Shown here: positions 22,648 through 33,218 of the stretch, one piece after another
How the letters are laid out: each line of letters begins with the position of its first letter
How positions within the stretch are numbered: the first letter of the stretch is position 1
Source of the DNA: an uncultured Gammaproteobacteria bacterium
Lineage (GTDB): Bacteria > Pseudomonadota > Gammaproteobacteria > Pseudomonadales > Porticoccaceae
Reading direction: 5' to 3'
DNA length: 64,000 bases
Assembly (NCBI GenBank): GCA_913058345.1
Contig: CAJXQR010000005.1
Coordinates: 124,001-188,000 of the forward strand
Program-made: the position numbers and the translations under genes
The notes under the pieces: model-generated
What the model was told of the DNA's origin: nothing
The model's database searches: none
What the model saw: only the letters and a program-made list of their open reading frames with translations

Positions 22648-25272
22648 GTGGGTATGGTTGAAACAGCCGAACAAATATCGCCGGTCAATATTGAACATGA
22701 GTTGAGCAAGTCCTATCTCGATTACGCGATGAGTGTGATCGTGGGTCGGGCATTGCCGGATTTGCGCGATGGTCTAAAACCAGTGCACAGACGTGTTTTG
22801 TTCGCTATGAACGAACTTAACAACGATTGGAACAAGCCTTATAAAAAGTCGGCTCGTGTGGTTGGTGATGTGATTGGTAAATATCATCCCCACGGCGATT
22901 CTGCTGTGTACGATACGATTGTCCGCATGGCGCAGTCGTTCTCTTTGCGTTATCCCCTGGTTGATGGGCAGGGGAATTTTGGTTCGGTTGACGGCGATTC
23001 TGCTGCGGCGATGCGTTATACCGAAATCCGCATGTCAAAAATCGCCCACGCACTGCTCGCCGATCTCGATAAAGAAACGGTCGATTTTGTGCCGAACTAT
23101 GATGAGTCGGAGTGGATCCCCGAGGTGCTGCCAACCCGAGTGCCCAATCTGTTGGTCAATGGTTCATCGGGCATTGCCGTGGGTATGGCGACGAATATCC
23201 CGCCCCACAATTTACGCGAAGTGATTGCCGCCTGTCTGGCGCTGATTGAAAATAAAGACATTAGTATTGATGAGCTAATGACTTTGGTGCCGGGGCCGGA
23301 CTTCCCCACTGCCGGCATTATCAATGGCCGAGCCGGTATTCTAGAAGCCTATCGCACGGGTCGTGGTCGCATCTACATTCGCGCCAGGGCTGAAGTTGAG
23401 GTCGACGAAAAGACCCAGCGCGAGACTGTCATCATTACTGAAATCCCCTATCAGCTGAACAAGGCGAAGCTGATTGAGAAGATCGCTGAGCTGGTTAAAG
23501 ACAAAAAAATTGAAGGTATTTCCGAACTTCGGGATGAGTCTGATAAAGATGGCCTGCGGGTTGTGATCGAGCTCAAGCGTGGTGAGATGGGCGATGTGCT
23601 GCTCAACAATCTCTATGCCCAGACGCAACTCGAAAGCGTGTTTGGTATTAATATTGTTGGCATTGTCGATGGTCAGCCGCAAACGGTTAATCTCAAGCGT
23701 CTTTTAGAGATTTTTGTTCGTCATCGCATGGAAGTCGTGACCCGGCGCACAGTCTATTTATTGCGCAAGGCGCGGGAACGCGGCCATATTCTTGAAGGTT
23801 TAGCCGTTGCTATCGCCAATATCGACCAGGTGATTGCGTTGATTAAAGGCTCGCCAACACCTGCCGATGCCCGCCAGGGTTTGCTCGACATGGGCTGGAG
23901 TGCGGCCCAGGTGCTACCTTTTTTAGAGCGTGCCGAGGGTGCTTGCCGCCCTGATGAGTTAAGTGCCCAGTATGGCTTGCGCGATAACAAATACTATTTG
24001 TCCGAAGCCCAGGCCCAGGCTATTCTCGAATTACGGCTGCACCGCTTAACGGGCATGGAGCATGAAAAGCTGTTGGCGGAATATCAGGTGAAGCTTGACG
24101 AAATTGTTGAGTATCTCAATATTCTCGGTAACACCGATCGCTTGATGGCAGTGATTAAAGAAGAGTTGATCGCTATTGACGAAGAGTTCGGTGATGAGCG
24201 TAAAACCGAAATTGTCGATTCGCGCCGCGATTTGACCGTCGCCGATTTAATTCCTGAAGAAGATCGTGTGGTGACTATTTCTCACGGTGGTTACGCTAAG
24301 ACGCAACCCTTGGGTGATTATCAAGCTCAGCGCCGTGGCGGTACTGGTCGCTCGGCCACAGCGGTGAAAGATGAAGATTTTGTTGAACATTTATTGATCG
24401 CCAACACCCACAACACCATTTTGTGTTTCACCAGCGCCGGCAAGGTCTACTGGTTAAAAGTGTTTGAAATACCTGTGGCCAGCCGCAATGCCCGTGGTCG
24501 GCCGATGGTGAATTTGCTACCCCTCGAAGAAGGAGAGCGGATTACTTCGATGTTGCCGGTGGAAGAGTATCGCGATGATCAATATGTATTTATGGCGACA
24601 GCTAAGGGCACGGTGAAAAAGACCGAGTTGTCCGCCTTTGCCCGGCGGCGCAGTGTCGGTTTGCGCGCGCTGGAGCTGGAAGAAGGTGATCGGTTGATCG
24701 GCACAGCGATCACCAATGGCGATTGCGACGTTATGCTGTTTTGTTCGAGCGGCAAAGTCACACGTTTTAATGAAAACGATGTGCGAGCTATGGGTCGTAC
24801 TGCAAAGGGTGTGCGCGGCATGCGGGTGCCAGAGGGTGAAGAGTTGATTTCGCTGATTATCCCGGCTGAAGATAAAACGATATTGACCGTCTGTGCAAAA
24901 GGCTATGGCAAGCGCACATCGCTGAACGAGTTCCCCAACTATAAGCGTGGTGGGCAGGGTGTGATCGCTATCCAAACTTCAGAACGCAACGGCAATTTGG
25001 TGGGTGCTGTGCAGGTTGACGCCAGCCACGAAATTATGTTGATTTCTGATCAGGGTACGTTGGTGCGCACTCGTGTTGACGGAATCCCCACGCTGGGTCG
25101 CAATACACAGGGTGTACGCCTGATTCGCGTGCGGGAGGATGAAACGCTCGTCGGTGTGGCCGATATTCAGGAAGAAGAAGTCGAGGTGACCGACACGGGT
25201 GCTGAAAATGACGCCAGCGTCGCTTCGTCCAACTCTGGACCGAACACGGATGCGGAAAGCAGTGATGACTAA
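22648..25272 (+). CDS. gyrA: DNA gyrase subunit A
   Basis: An 874-residue type IIA topoisomerase subunit that breaks and rejoins DNA during ATP-driven negative supercoiling with GyrB. It has [38 protein letters not shown] at the N-terminus, the catalytic Tyr in AMRYTEIRM, and the GyrA box QRRGGTGR before the C-terminal pinwheel. The quinolone-resistance region reads [13 protein letters not shown], the susceptible Ser83/Asp87 type. GTG 22648 has AGGA five bases upstream; ATG 22654 is the alternative. The acidic tail ([23 protein letters not shown]) is usual. The stop overlaps pheA by 8 bases. Confidence 0.98.
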   Translation: MGMVETAEQISPVNIEHELSKSYLDYAMSVIVGRALPDLRDGLKPVHRRVLFAMNELNNDWNKPYKKSARVVGDVIGKYHPHGDSAVYDTIVRMAQSFSLRYPLVDGQGNFGSVDGDSAAAMRYTEIRMSKIAHALLADLDKETVDFVPNYDESEWIPEVLPTRVPNLLVNGSSGIAVGMATNIPPHNLREVIAACLALIENKDISIDELMTLVPGPDFPTAGIINGRAGILEAYRTGRGRIYIRARAEVEVDEKTQRETVIITEIPYQLNKAKLIEKIAELVKDKKIEGISELRDESDKDGLRVVIELKRGEMGDVLLNNLYAQTQLESVFGINIVGIVDGQPQTVNLKRLLEIFVRHRMEVVTRRTVYLLRKARERGHILEGLAVAIANIDQVIALIKGSPTPADARQGLLDMGWSAAQVLPFLERAEGACRPDELSAQYGLRDNKYYLSEAQAQAILELRLHRLTGMEHEKLLAEYQVKLDEIVEYLNILGNTDRLMAVIKEELIAIDEEFGDERKTEIVDSRRDLTVADLIPEEDRVVTISHGGYAKTQPLGDYQAQRRGGTGRSATAVKDEDFVEHLLIANTHNTILCFTSAGKVYWLKVFEIPVASRNARGRPMVNLLPLEEGERITSMLPVEEYRDDQYVFMATAKGTVKKTELSAFARRRSVGLRALELEEGDRLIGTAITNGDCDVMLFCSSGKVTRFNENDVRAMGRTAKGVRGMRVPEGEELISLIIPAEDKTILTVCAKGYGKRTSLNEFPNYKRGGQGVIAIQTSERNGNLVGAVQVDASHEIMLISDQGTLVRTRVDGIPTLGRNTQGVRLIRVREDETLVGVADIQEEEVEVTDTGAENDASVASSNSGPNTDAESSDD

Positions 25273-26371
25273 TGATAAGAGTGATGTAGCCACAACTGTC
25301 GATTTGCCTGCACTGCGGGATCAGATTGATGGTATCGACAAGCATTTATTGGCGTTAATCAGTGAGCGGGCGCGTTGTGCCCAGCGTGTCGCCGAGGTCA
25401 AAGTCGCCAGTGGTGACGCTGTTTTTTATCGGCCCGAGAGGGAGGCGCAGGTGTTGCGCAAAGTGATGGAGGCCAACACAGGGCCTCTTGATGACGAAGA
25501 CGTGGCCCGCTTATTTCGCGAGATCATGTCGGCCTGCTTAGCGCTTGAACAACCGGTTACCGTGGCTTTTCTCGGTCCAGAGGGCACGTTTACTCAGGAA
25601 GCCGCTTTAAAACATTTTGGTCATTCGGTGCTGAGCCGGCCAATGACGGCAATTGATGAAGTGTTTCGTGAGGTTTCTTCGGGGGCAGTGAATTACGGTG
25701 TCGTGCCAATTGAAAATTCAACCGAGGGCGTAGTCAATCACACTCTCGACAGCTTCCTCGAGTCGTCATTAAAGATTTGCGGTGAAGTTGAGTTGCGTAT
25801 TCACCACCATTTTATGCTCGGTGCTAATACGCGGGCTGAAAATATTACTCGGGTTTATTCGCACCCCCAGTCATTGGCTCAGTGCCGCAAATGGCTGGAT
25901 GCCAACTATCCAAATATCGAACGCATACCCGTGAGCAGTAATGCTGAGGCGGCACGGCGCGTACAGGGTGAATGGAATTCCGCGGCGATTGCTGGTGACA
26001 TGGCGGAACAGTTATATGGATTAGAAAAAATTCACGAAAAAATTGAAGACTACCCGGATAATTCGACGCGTTTCCTGGTCATAGGGCGGGATGATATCCC
26101 CCCTAGCGGCGATGATAAAACTTCCATTATCGCTTCGGTCAACAATGCGCCCGGTGCGTTGTATCTGTTGCTGGAACCCTTTCAGGTGCACGGTGTTGAT
26201 TTGACCCGTGTCGAGACTCGGCCAGCACGCAGTGGGACCTGGAGCTATGTGTTTTTTATTGACTTCGTTGGTCACCAGGATGATAAAAATGTGACATCGG
26301 CGTTGGATCTGGTTCGCGAGCGGGTTGCTGATTTGCGGATTCTAGGCTCTTACCCCAGCGCTGTATTGTAG
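25265..26371 (+). CDS. pheA: Bifunctional chorismate mutase/prephenate dehydratase (P-protein)
   Basis: A 368-residue enzyme of phenylalanine synthesis. The start is ATG 25265, inside the end of gyrA. The AroQ-type chorismate mutase domain is at about 15-90 ([30 protein letters not shown]). The prephenate dehydratase domain is at about 98-275 ([36 protein letters not shown], and the catalytic Thr in [10 protein letters not shown]). A C-terminal ACT domain for Phe feedback follows ([30 protein letters not shown]). Next gene is tyrA/aroA. serC, usually between gyrA and pheA in Pseudomonas, is absent. Confidence 0.96.
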   Translation: MTNDKSDVATTVDLPALRDQIDGIDKHLLALISERARCAQRVAEVKVASGDAVFYRPEREAQVLRKVMEANTGPLDDEDVARLFREIMSACLALEQPVTVAFLGPEGTFTQEAALKHFGHSVLSRPMTAIDEVFREVSSGAVNYGVVPIENSTEGVVNHTLDSFLESSLKICGEVELRIHHHFMLGANTRAENITRVYSHPQSLAQCRKWLDANYPNIERIPVSSNAEAARRVQGEWNSAAIAGDMAEQLYGLEKIHEKIEDYPDNSTRFLVIGRDDIPPSGDDKTSIIASVNNAPGALYLLLEPFQVHGVDLTRVETRPARSGTWSYVFFIDFVGHQDDKNVTSALDLVRERVADLRILGSYPSAVL

Positions 26372-26472
26372 GTACGCAGGACTAAATCAACACCAGGCTG
26401 GCGTATTTTTCTCTTAATCACCGGTAATTTCTCCTATGCTTTTCAACCTTGCTCATTACTCGGTCCAGTATT

Positions 26473-28725
26473 GTGACTGACTCCCCACTACCTTCAGTGA
26501 ATAAGGTTGCGCCTGGTGGTCGGCTACTGGTGATTGGGCTCGGTTTGATTGGCGGCAGCCTGTCCCTGGCTGCACGGCAACGGCATTTGTTTAGCGAGGT
26601 GATTGGCGCTTCTCGCAGCCCTGAAACGTTGCGTAAAGCACTTGAGCTGGGTGTTGTTGACAGGGTTGAGAGTGACTTACCCATGGTGCTCGCGTCTCTG
26701 CGCGCTGGAGACATTGTCGTGGTTGGCGTGCCGACGTTGACGGTGCCGAAGATTATTGCTCAGTTGCAGGAGTACCTGCCGCCAGAAGTGAGCTTTACGG
26801 ATGTGGCGAGTGTTAAAGGCAGTATTGTCACGGCTGTAAAAGCTATTTACGGCACGGTGCCAGAGCAGTTTGTGCCGGGCCACCCCATTGCGGGATCGGA
26901 GAAAAGCGGTGTTTCAGCTTCTTTGCCAGATCTTTATGATGATCATCGGGTCATTCTTACGCCCTTGGCTGCAACGGCTGAAGTCCATACGGCGCGCGTT
27001 CGTGCTATGTGGAGTGGCGTTGGAGCAACGGTGAGTGAAATGTCGGTTGAAGAGCACGATGAGGTGTTGGCGGCGACTAGTCATTTGCCTCACCTGTTGG
27101 CCTATTCGTTGGTCGATACACTTGCCAGTATGGAAGAAAATCGCGAGATTTTTCGCTATGCAGCCGGTGGCTTTAGAGATTTTACCCGTATCGCGGCAAG
27201 TGACCCCATTATGTGGCACGACATTACCCTGGCCAATAGCGCTGCTATTGTCGAGGTGTTAGATAGTGTGACCAGCCACTTACAAAGCTTACGCACCGCC
27301 ATTCTTTCAGGTGACAGTGAACATCTGTTGGGTGTTTTTACCCGGGCTAAAGAAGCTCGTCACCATTTCCAAATCATGCTCGACAACAAGGCGTATTTGC
27401 AAACTATGGATTCAACAGAAATTCAATACCGCGTAGAAGCGGGTGGTGTATTGCAGGGTCAGGCCCGGGTGCCAGGCGATAAATCAATTTCTCACCGGGC
27501 GATTATGCTGGGTTCGTTGGCTGAGGGTATAACCGAAGTGTCAGGTTTCCTCGAAGGCGAAGACAGTCTGGCGACACTGCAGGCTTTTCGTGATATGGGG
27601 GTGGTGATTGAAGGCCCGGACAAGGGTCGAGTTGTGATTCATGGCGTGGGTTTGCAGGGTTTAAAAGCACCGGCTGGCCCATTGTATTTGGGTAACTCTG
27701 GCACCTCTATGCGCTTATTGGTAGGTATCTTGGCGGGTCAGACCTTCGATAGTGTACTGACCGGTGATGAGTCGCTTTCCACGCGCCCAATGAAGCGTGT
27801 CGCGGATCCGCTGGCGCTCATGGGTGCAGAGATAGAAACCGGTGAAGGCGGCACACCTCCGCTGCGTATTTTGGGAAATCATTCGTTGCAGAGTATTGAT
27901 TACAACTTGCCGATGGCCAGCGCTCAGGTGAAATCCTGCCTTTTGCTGGCGGGCCTCTATGCTAATGGTGAGACCAGTGTCACTGAACCTGCACCTACCC
28001 GCGATCACACGGAACGAATGCTAAGAGGTTTTGGCTACGAGGTGAAAACCGATAAGGGCCGGGTTTCTCTCAATGGTGACGGTGTGTTACAGGGCGGCCC
28101 TATTGATGTACCTTCTGATATATCCTCGGCCACCTTCTTCATGGTCGCGGCCTCTATAGCCGAGGGTTCTGATATTACACTCAGTCACGTTGGCATTAAC
28201 CCAACGCGTATTGGGGTGATCAATATTCTTCGCTTGATGGGTGGCGATATTACGCTGCTGAACGAGCGGCTCGCAGGTGGGGAACCTGTAGCCGATATTC
28301 GTGTGCGCTCCTCTGTTTTAAAAGGTATCGCCATACCTGAAGAGCAGGTGCCACTGGCGATCGATGAATTCCCCGCTATCTTTGTAGCCGCGGCTTGCGC
28401 CGAGGGCACCACCCTATTGACCGGTGCCGAAGAGCTGCGTGTTAAAGAGAGTGACCGTATTCAGGCCATGGCCGACGGCCTGGCCATATTAGGTATTTCG
28501 GCTAAACCTACCGCTGATGGCATTGTTATCGAAGGTGGTCAAATTCAGTCCGGCGAAGTGGATAGCTTGGGTGATCACCGTATTGCCATGTCATTCGCTA
28601 TCGCAGGCCTTCGAGCTAGCGGGCCTATTCTGATTCGCAACTGTAACAACGTAGCGACATCATTCCCTGGCTTTGTCGACGTATCAAATTCGCTGGGTTT
28701 GAAGCTGGGTGAGGTCAATCAATGA
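26473..28725 (+). CDS. tyrA-aroA: Fused prephenate/arogenate dehydrogenase – 3-phosphoshikimate 1-carboxyvinyltransferase (TyrA–AroA)
   Basis: A 750-residue two-enzyme fusion. The N-terminal ~295 residues are TyrA: NAD motif VIGLGLIGGSLSLAARQ, PGHPIAGSEKSG, and ATSHLPHLLAYSLVD. The C-terminal ~435 residues are EPSP synthase: VPGDKSISHRAIMLGSLAEG, LGNSGTSMRLLVGILAG, DEFPAIFVAAACAEG and RVKESDRIQAM. GTG 26473 is taken as start; TTG 26449 is in frame and neither has a strong Shine-Dalgarno. The fusion is typical of pseudomonads and relatives. It overlaps cmk by ATGA, so the two are translationally coupled. Confidence 0.95.
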   Translation: MTDSPLPSVNKVAPGGRLLVIGLGLIGGSLSLAARQRHLFSEVIGASRSPETLRKALELGVVDRVESDLPMVLASLRAGDIVVVGVPTLTVPKIIAQLQEYLPPEVSFTDVASVKGSIVTAVKAIYGTVPEQFVPGHPIAGSEKSGVSASLPDLYDDHRVILTPLAATAEVHTARVRAMWSGVGATVSEMSVEEHDEVLAATSHLPHLLAYSLVDTLASMEENREIFRYAAGGFRDFTRIAASDPIMWHDITLANSAAIVEVLDSVTSHLQSLRTAILSGDSEHLLGVFTRAKEARHHFQIMLDNKAYLQTMDSTEIQYRVEAGGVLQGQARVPGDKSISHRAIMLGSLAEGITEVSGFLEGEDSLATLQAFRDMGVVIEGPDKGRVVIHGVGLQGLKAPAGPLYLGNSGTSMRLLVGILAGQTFDSVLTGDESLSTRPMKRVADPLALMGAEIETGEGGTPPLRILGNHSLQSIDYNLPMASAQVKSCLLLAGLYANGETSVTEPAPTRDHTERMLRGFGYEVKTDKGRVSLNGDGVLQGGPIDVPSDISSATFFMVAASIAEGSDITLSHVGINPTRIGVINILRLMGGDITLLNERLAGGEPVADIRVRSSVLKGIAIPEEQVPLAIDEFPAIFVAAACAEGTTLLTGAEELRVKESDRIQAMADGLAILGISAKPTADGIVIEGGQIQSGEVDSLGDHRIAMSFAIAGLRASGPILIRNCNNVATSFPGFVDVSNSLGLKLGEVNQ

Positions 28726-29411
28726 CTACTATTAAGCCCCCGGTGATAACTATTGACGGGCCAAGTGGCTCGGGTAAGGGTACGATTAGCCAGTTGTTAG
28801 CGAGTAAGTTGGGCTTTCATTACTTAGATAGTGGTGCGCTCTATCGCCTGGTTGCGATGGCGGCGCAGCGTCATGGTGTTGCTCTGGATAATGTTGAGGC
28901 GCTTGCAGTGCTGGCGGCCCATATGGATGTTGCTTTTGAAATGGATGCAGAGGGTGGCTCACCCAAAGTGGTACTCGAAACAGAAAATGTCTCCGACTTG
29001 ATTCGCAGCGAAGAGGTCGGTGCACAGGCGTCAAGAGTGGCGGCTTTGCCCGAGGTCCGCAATGCATTATTGCAGCGCCAGAAGGCTTTTGCGCAGCAGC
29101 CTGGGCTGGTTGCCGATGGACGTGATATGGGCACCATAATTTTCCCCGATGCCGAGGTTAAAATTTTCCTCACCGCAAGTGCTGGAGCACGCGCCGAAAG
29201 GCGCCATAAGCAGTTGATTACTAAGGGGGAAAGTGGTAACCTCCGCGACCTCGTTGAGAAGGTTGAAAGTCGTGATAAACGAGATAGGACCCGTGCGGTA
29301 GCTCCTCTGCTGCCAGCGGAGGATGCTGTAACTGTTGATAGTACAGCGTTGAACATAGCAGAGGCCCTTGAAGCTGTATTGACTGTCGTCGCTCAACGGC
29401 TAAAAATTTAG
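28722..29411 (+). CDS. cmk: Cytidylate kinase
   Basis: A 229-residue (d)CMP kinase: ITIDGPSGSGKGTISQLLASKL (P-loop), YLDSGALYRLVA, and VADGRDMGTIIFPDA. The lid contains RDKRDRTRAVAPL. It phosphorylates CMP/dCMP with ATP. Overlap with aroA and proximity to rpsA are the conserved gammaproteobacterial arrangement. Confidence 0.97.
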   Translation: MTTIKPPVITIDGPSGSGKGTISQLLASKLGFHYLDSGALYRLVAMAAQRHGVALDNVEALAVLAAHMDVAFEMDAEGGSPKVVLETENVSDLIRSEEVGAQASRVAALPEVRNALLQRQKAFAQQPGLVADGRDMGTIIFPDAEVKIFLTASAGARAERRHKQLITKGESGNLRDLVEKVESRDKRDRTRAVAPLLPAEDAVTVDSTALNIAEALEAVLTVVAQRLKI

Positions 29412-29635
29412 GGCGAATAGTGATGGTGGGGCCGTGAGAGGCTTAAGCCTGAAATAGAGTTGAAGAAAGACGTTTAAACAAGAAAATTTAACAGAAGTTA
29501 CTGATATTCACGCCAGTATCGCATCAGTGGCTTCTTAATGTGGATGACCCAAGAATCTGGCAACTTGGCTGTGGGCACTAGTGACGAATATAAGCCGCGT
29601 ACTAGAGGGCCCTGTTTAATAGAGGTATTACCCGA
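29412..29635 (+). promoter_or_regulatory. rpsA leader region
   Basis: A 224-base untranslated stretch between cmk and rpsA. In other gammaproteobacteria the rpsA leader is a structured AU-rich target for autogenous repression by S1. An AU-rich segment (29462-29500) is visible, but I could not fold it reliably. The start at 29636 follows TAGAGGTATTACCCGA. Confidence 0.4.
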
Positions 29636-31321
29636 ATGAGCGAAAGCTTTGCTGATCTTTTTGAAGAGAGTTTATTAACCGTTGAAATGGCTCCTGGTTC
29701 AATAGTAACCGGCGTTGTTATCGATATCGACAAGGACTGGGTAACAGTTCACGCTGGTTTAAAGTCGGAAGGTGTTATCGCTGTAGAAGAATTTTTCGAT
29801 GAAAACGGTGAGCTGGCTGTGGCGATTGGTGATGAAGTACAGGTATCGCTAGAGACAGTAGAAGACGGCTTTGGTGCCACCAAATTATCTCGAGAAAAAG
29901 CGCGTCGTGCTGAATCCTGGATTGCACTTGAAGCCGCACAGGCAGCTGATGAAGTGGTGGTCGGTGTTATCAATGGCAAGGTTAAGGGCGGTTTTACAGT
30001 TGATCTCAATGGTTTGCGCGCTTTCTTGCCAGGTTCGCTCGTTGATGTTCGCCCGATGCGCGAAACATCCCACCTTGAAGACAAGCCCTTAGAGTTTAAA
30101 GTCATTAAACTCGATCAAAAGCGTAATAACGTTGTTGTTTCTCGCCGTGCGGTGATGGAGGCGATCAACTCCTCAGAGCGTGAAGAACTGCTCAACAACC
30201 TCGAAGAAGGCGTTACGCTGAAAGGTGTGGTTAAAAATCTCACCGACTATGGTGCCTTTGTCGACCTCGGCGGCATCGATGGCCTGCTGCACATCACTGA
30301 TATGTCCTGGAAGCGTATCAAGCATCCTTCTGAAGTCGTTAATGTTGGTGACGACATTGATGTTAAAGTGCTGAAGTTCGATCGTGAGCGCAATCGCGTC
30401 TCCCTTGGTATGAAGCAAATGGGCGAAGACCCCTGGAGCGATATCAAAGGTCGTTATCCTGAGAAAGTTAAAGTTAAAGCTACCGTCACAAATCTTACCG
30501 ACTATGGCTGTTTTGCTGAGCTGGAAGATGGCGTTGAAGGTTTGGTTCACGTATCTGAAATGGATTGGACTAACAAGAATGTTCATCCTTCTAAAGTTGT
30601 TCAGGTGGGTGAAGAAATTGAAGTCATGGTGCTTGACATCGATGAAGAGCGTCGTCGAATTTCTCTGGGTATGAAGCAGTGCTTTACTAATCCCTGGGAC
30701 GACTTTGGTGGCCAGCACGCCAAAGGCGACAAAATTTCAGGCACTATTAAGTCGATTACCGACTTCGGTATCTTTATTGGCTTAGATGGCGGTATTGACG
30801 GACTGGTTCATCTCTCCGATATCTCATGGAATGAAACAGGCGAGGATGTCGTCAGAAACTACAAAAAAGGTGATGAAATAGAGACGGTTATTCTTGCCAT
30901 TGATTCTGAGCGCGAGCGTATCTCTCTAGGTATTAAGCAGCTTGCTGACGATCCTTTCTCCAACTTTATCGCTGAAAATGAAAAAGGTGGTTTGATTAAA
31001 GGCGTGGTCAAGGAAGTCGAAGTGAAGTTTGCGACGATTACTTTGGGTGATGAAATCGAAGGTGTTATAAAGGCTTCGGAGGTTTCGCAGGATAAAGTTG
31101 ACGATGTTCGCTCTGTACTGAAAGTAGGTGATGAAATTGAAGCCCGCGTTATTGGTACCGATAGAAAGAACCGAGTGATTAATTTATCGGTTAAAGCGAA
31201 GGATGTCGCCGAAGAGAAAGCAGCAATTCAGGATCATAAGAAGCAGGAGACTGAAAATGCAGCGACACCAACTACCATTGGTGACCTGATTAAGGCGCAG
31301 ATGGAGAGCAATGACAGATAA
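29636..31321 (+). CDS. rpsA: 30S ribosomal protein S1
   Basis: A 561-residue protein with six S1/OB-fold repeats. Repeats 3-6 are clear from the recurrent pattern G[14 protein letters not shown] and [10 protein letters not shown] / [10 protein letters not shown] / [10 protein letters not shown], each ending R-x-S-L-G-M/I-K-Q. It binds mRNA leaders and places them on the 30S subunit. Length and repeat number are normal. It is followed 40 bases later by ihfB, as in most gammaproteobacteria. Confidence 0.98.
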   Translation: MSESFADLFEESLLTVEMAPGSIVTGVVIDIDKDWVTVHAGLKSEGVIAVEEFFDENGELAVAIGDEVQVSLETVEDGFGATKLSREKARRAESWIALEAAQAADEVVVGVINGKVKGGFTVDLNGLRAFLPGSLVDVRPMRETSHLEDKPLEFKVIKLDQKRNNVVVSRRAVMEAINSSEREELLNNLEEGVTLKGVVKNLTDYGAFVDLGGIDGLLHITDMSWKRIKHPSEVVNVGDDIDVKVLKFDRERNRVSLGMKQMGEDPWSDIKGRYPEKVKVKATVTNLTDYGCFAELEDGVEGLVHVSEMDWTNKNVHPSKVVQVGEEIEVMVLDIDEERRRISLGMKQCFTNPWDDFGGQHAKGDKISGTIKSITDFGIFIGLDGGIDGLVHLSDISWNETGEDVVRNYKKGDEIETVILAIDSERERISLGIKQLADDPFSNFIAENEKGGLIKGVVKEVEVKFATITLGDEIEGVIKASEVSQDKVDDVRSVLKVGDEIEARVIGTDRKNRVINLSVKAKDVAEEKAAIQDHKKQETENAATPTTIGDLIKAQMESNDR

Positions 31322-31361
31322 CTGTCGGCTATAATAGAGCGAGATTGGCAAGAAAAACAAA

Positions 31362-31652
31362 ATGACCAAATCTGAATTAATTGATAGAATTGCGCAGTTT
31401 CAAGATCAGTTGCCGCCAAAAGATGTTGAATTGGCAGTTAAAATGATACTGGAAGAAATGACACAAGCTCTGGTCGATAATCAGCGTATAGAGATAAGAG
31501 GATTTGGTAGTTTTTGCTTGCATTATCGTAAGCCGCGAGTTGGGCGAAATCCCAAGACAGGAGAAACTGTTGAATTACCTGGGAAGTATGTGCCCTATTT
31601 TAAGCCTGGTAAGGAGCTTCGGGAGCGGGTTAACGCTGGAATCGGCAAGTAA
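31362..31652 (+). CDS. ihfB: Integration host factor subunit beta
   Basis: A 96-residue HU/IHF protein: [23 protein letters not shown] at the N-terminus and the conserved arm [27 protein letters not shown], which contains the DNA-intercalating Pro. It forms the IHF heterodimer with IhfA and bends DNA. This may matter locally because sigma-54 promoters, as proposed for the PEP-CTERM gene, often use IHF. A terminator lies just downstream. Confidence 0.97.
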   Translation: MTKSELIDRIAQFQDQLPPKDVELAVKMILEEMTQALVDNQRIEIRGFGSFCLHYRKPRVGRNPKTGETVELPGKYVPYFKPGKELRERVNAGIGK

Positions 31653-31676
31653 CCCCTCGTTGTTGTAAGCTTAGTT

Positions 31677-31711
31677 AAAAACGGTGAAGCGAAAGCTTTG
31701 CCGTTTTTTTT
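31677..31711 (+). terminator. Rho-independent terminator after ihfB
   Basis: The stem AAAACGGTGAAGC / GCTTTGCCGTTTT (with two G·U pairs) is closed by a GAAA tetraloop at 31691-31694 and followed by a T-run. The longer in-frame lapA reading from 31684 would begin inside this stem, which is a reason to prefer the downstream start. Confidence 0.85.
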
Positions 31712-31722
31712 CGGAGATGGAA

Positions 31723-32022
31723 ATGACAAAAGTAAAGCGATGGGTTGGGCTGTTATTACTACTCATTTGTGTGTTGATGGGTGTCTGGGTTGTTCAGGAT
31801 AATCCGCTGGAGGTTCCTGTGACTCTTCTGGGTTTTCCTCTGCTTAAATTACCCCTTGGTATCTGGTTGTTGGTGGCTTTTCTTGCGGGTAGCGTGCTTA
31901 GTTATGTGGTGGGTTTACCCGGTTCTTTGAGACAAAAGGCACAATGTCGACGTCTTCAGCGACAGCTTGCTCTCGCTGAAACCGAGATACAGACGCTGAA
32001 ATCTGCAGCCATAAAGAGTTAA
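31723..32022 (+). CDS. lapA: LapA-domain inner-membrane protein
   Basis: A 99-residue protein. ATG 31723 has GGAG six bases upstream and lies just beyond the ihfB terminator. Two TM helices (VGLLLLLICVLMGVWVV and LGIWLLVAFLAGSVLSYVVG) carry the conserved DNP and P-L-G elements of DUF1049/LapA, and a short cytoplasmic coiled coil follows. In Enterobacteria LapA/LapB act in LPS-assembly quality control. Here no lapB follows; pyrF does. Confidence 0.85.
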   Translation: MTKVKRWVGLLLLLICVLMGVWVVQDNPLEVPVTLLGFPLLKLPLGIWLLVAFLAGSVLSYVVGLPGSLRQKAQCRRLQRQLALAETEIQTLKSAAIKS

Positions 32023-32047
32023 TGCTCACTGATAAAAGAACTTAAAA

Positions 32048-32773
32048 ATGCATGATGAAGCTGTTGAAAAGCGTATTATTGTTGCGCTAGATTACCCTGA
32101 TCAATCTTCCGTTCTCACTTTTGCGGATAGTGTGAGCCCAGATCTTTGCCGTTTGAAAGTTGGTAAGGAGGTGTTTACCCACTCTGGTCCTGAGCTGGTG
32201 CGAGCTTTGGTTGACCGTGGTTTTGATGTTTTTCTTGATCTTAAATTTCATGATATTCCGACGACTGTCGCTAAGGCCGTGAGTGCTGCGTTGGATCTCG
32301 GGGTATGGATGCTCAATGTGCATGCTTTGGGTGGTTCGAGAATGATGCAGGCTGCCCGGGAAGCTCTCGAGCAGCAGGGTGGGGGCTCCAAGCTCGTTGC
32401 TGTAACCGTATTGACAAGTATGAGAGATAACGATCTCGCTGAGCTTGGTTTGAAGATGCCAGCGGGTGAATTAGCCGCCAAATTGTCCGGTCTTGCTATG
32501 CAATGCGGCTTTCACGGTGTGGTGTGTTCGGCGCAGGAAGCAAGGGGAATAGCGGATCAATGTGGTGAATCGTTTTTACGAGTCACGCCAGGTATTCGCC
32601 CTGTTAGTCCTTCGCTTGGTGATGATCAGCGACGGATAATGACTCCACTGCAGGCTGTAGATGGGGGGAGTAATTATCTAGTCATAGGTCGACCTGTAAC
32701 GCAATCTGTCGATCCGGTGGCAGCGTTACTTGCCATAAAAAAGGAAATTGGAGAAGATGTCGGCGAGGGATGA
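32048..32773 (+). CDS. pyrF: Orotidine 5'-phosphate decarboxylase
   Basis: A 241-residue TIM-barrel enzyme making UMP. The catalytic motif is DVFLDLKFHDIPTTVAKAV (Asp-Lys-Asp). RIIVALDYPD opens the barrel, and TPGIRPVSPSLGDDQRRIMTP and YLVIGRPVTQS close the phosphate site. It starts 25 bases after lapA. Confidence 0.97.
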   Translation: MHDEAVEKRIIVALDYPDQSSVLTFADSVSPDLCRLKVGKEVFTHSGPELVRALVDRGFDVFLDLKFHDIPTTVAKAVSAALDLGVWMLNVHALGGSRMMQAAREALEQQGGGSKLVAVTVLTSMRDNDLAELGLKMPAGELAAKLSGLAMQCGFHGVVCSAQEARGIADQCGESFLRVTPGIRPVSPSLGDDQRRIMTPLQAVDGGSNYLVIGRPVTQSVDPVAALLAIKKEIGEDVGEG

Positions 32774-32824
32774 GCCCTTTTTTTAAATAAGTTACATGGA
32801 GCACTTTAGTGCACGGAGTAAAGT

Positions 32825-33133
32825 ATGAAAGGTATAAGGACATTGTTGGCTTGTGTTGTTGCTGTTGTGTTATTGGGTTTGACAGTTGCTGGGCCGGTGT
32901 ATGCGGTGGAGCAGCCTGATTCTAAAAAGACTGTTGTCTCAACTGTTAGTATCAATAATGCAGACGCCAAGGAACTTGCTGCCAAATTACACAATATTGG
33001 TAAGAGTAAGGCTGAAGCAATCGTTAATTACCGTAAAGAACACGGGCTTTTTACGAGTAAGGAACAACTGTTAAATATTAAAGGTATAGGTGCCGAGACG
33101 TTAAAAAAGAACAAGGCGTTAATTACTTTATGA
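32825..33133 (+). CDS. ComEA-like helix-hairpin-helix periplasmic protein
   Basis: A 102-residue protein with a Sec signal peptide (TLLACVVAVVLLGLTVAGPVYA). A double helix-hairpin-helix follows (SINNADAKELAAKLHNIGKSKAEAIVNYRKEHGLF, then IKGIGAETLKKNKALI). ComEA-type proteins bind incoming double-stranded DNA in the periplasm during natural transformation. Many gammaproteobacteria carry such stand-alone copies near pyrF. A strong terminator follows and ends the housekeeping block. Confidence 0.88.
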   Translation: MKGIRTLLACVVAVVLLGLTVAGPVYAVEQPDSKKTVVSTVSINNADAKELAAKLHNIGKSKAEAIVNYRKEHGLFTSKEQLLNIKGIGAETLKKNKALITL

Positions 33134-33151
33134 TATTTAAGGGCTGAAAAT

Positions 33152-33182
33152 AAAATGGCCACGCTATTACGTGGCCATTTTT
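33152..33182 (+). terminator. Rho-independent terminator
   Basis: The stem ATGGCCACG (33155-33163) / CGTGGCCAT (33170-33178) with loop CTATTA has an A-run before and T's after. It separates the housekeeping block from the exopolysaccharide/PEP-CTERM block. Confidence 0.92.
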
Positions 33183-33218
33183 ATATGGGCTGAAGTTGCT
33201 GGGTATTCGTGAGTTAAG

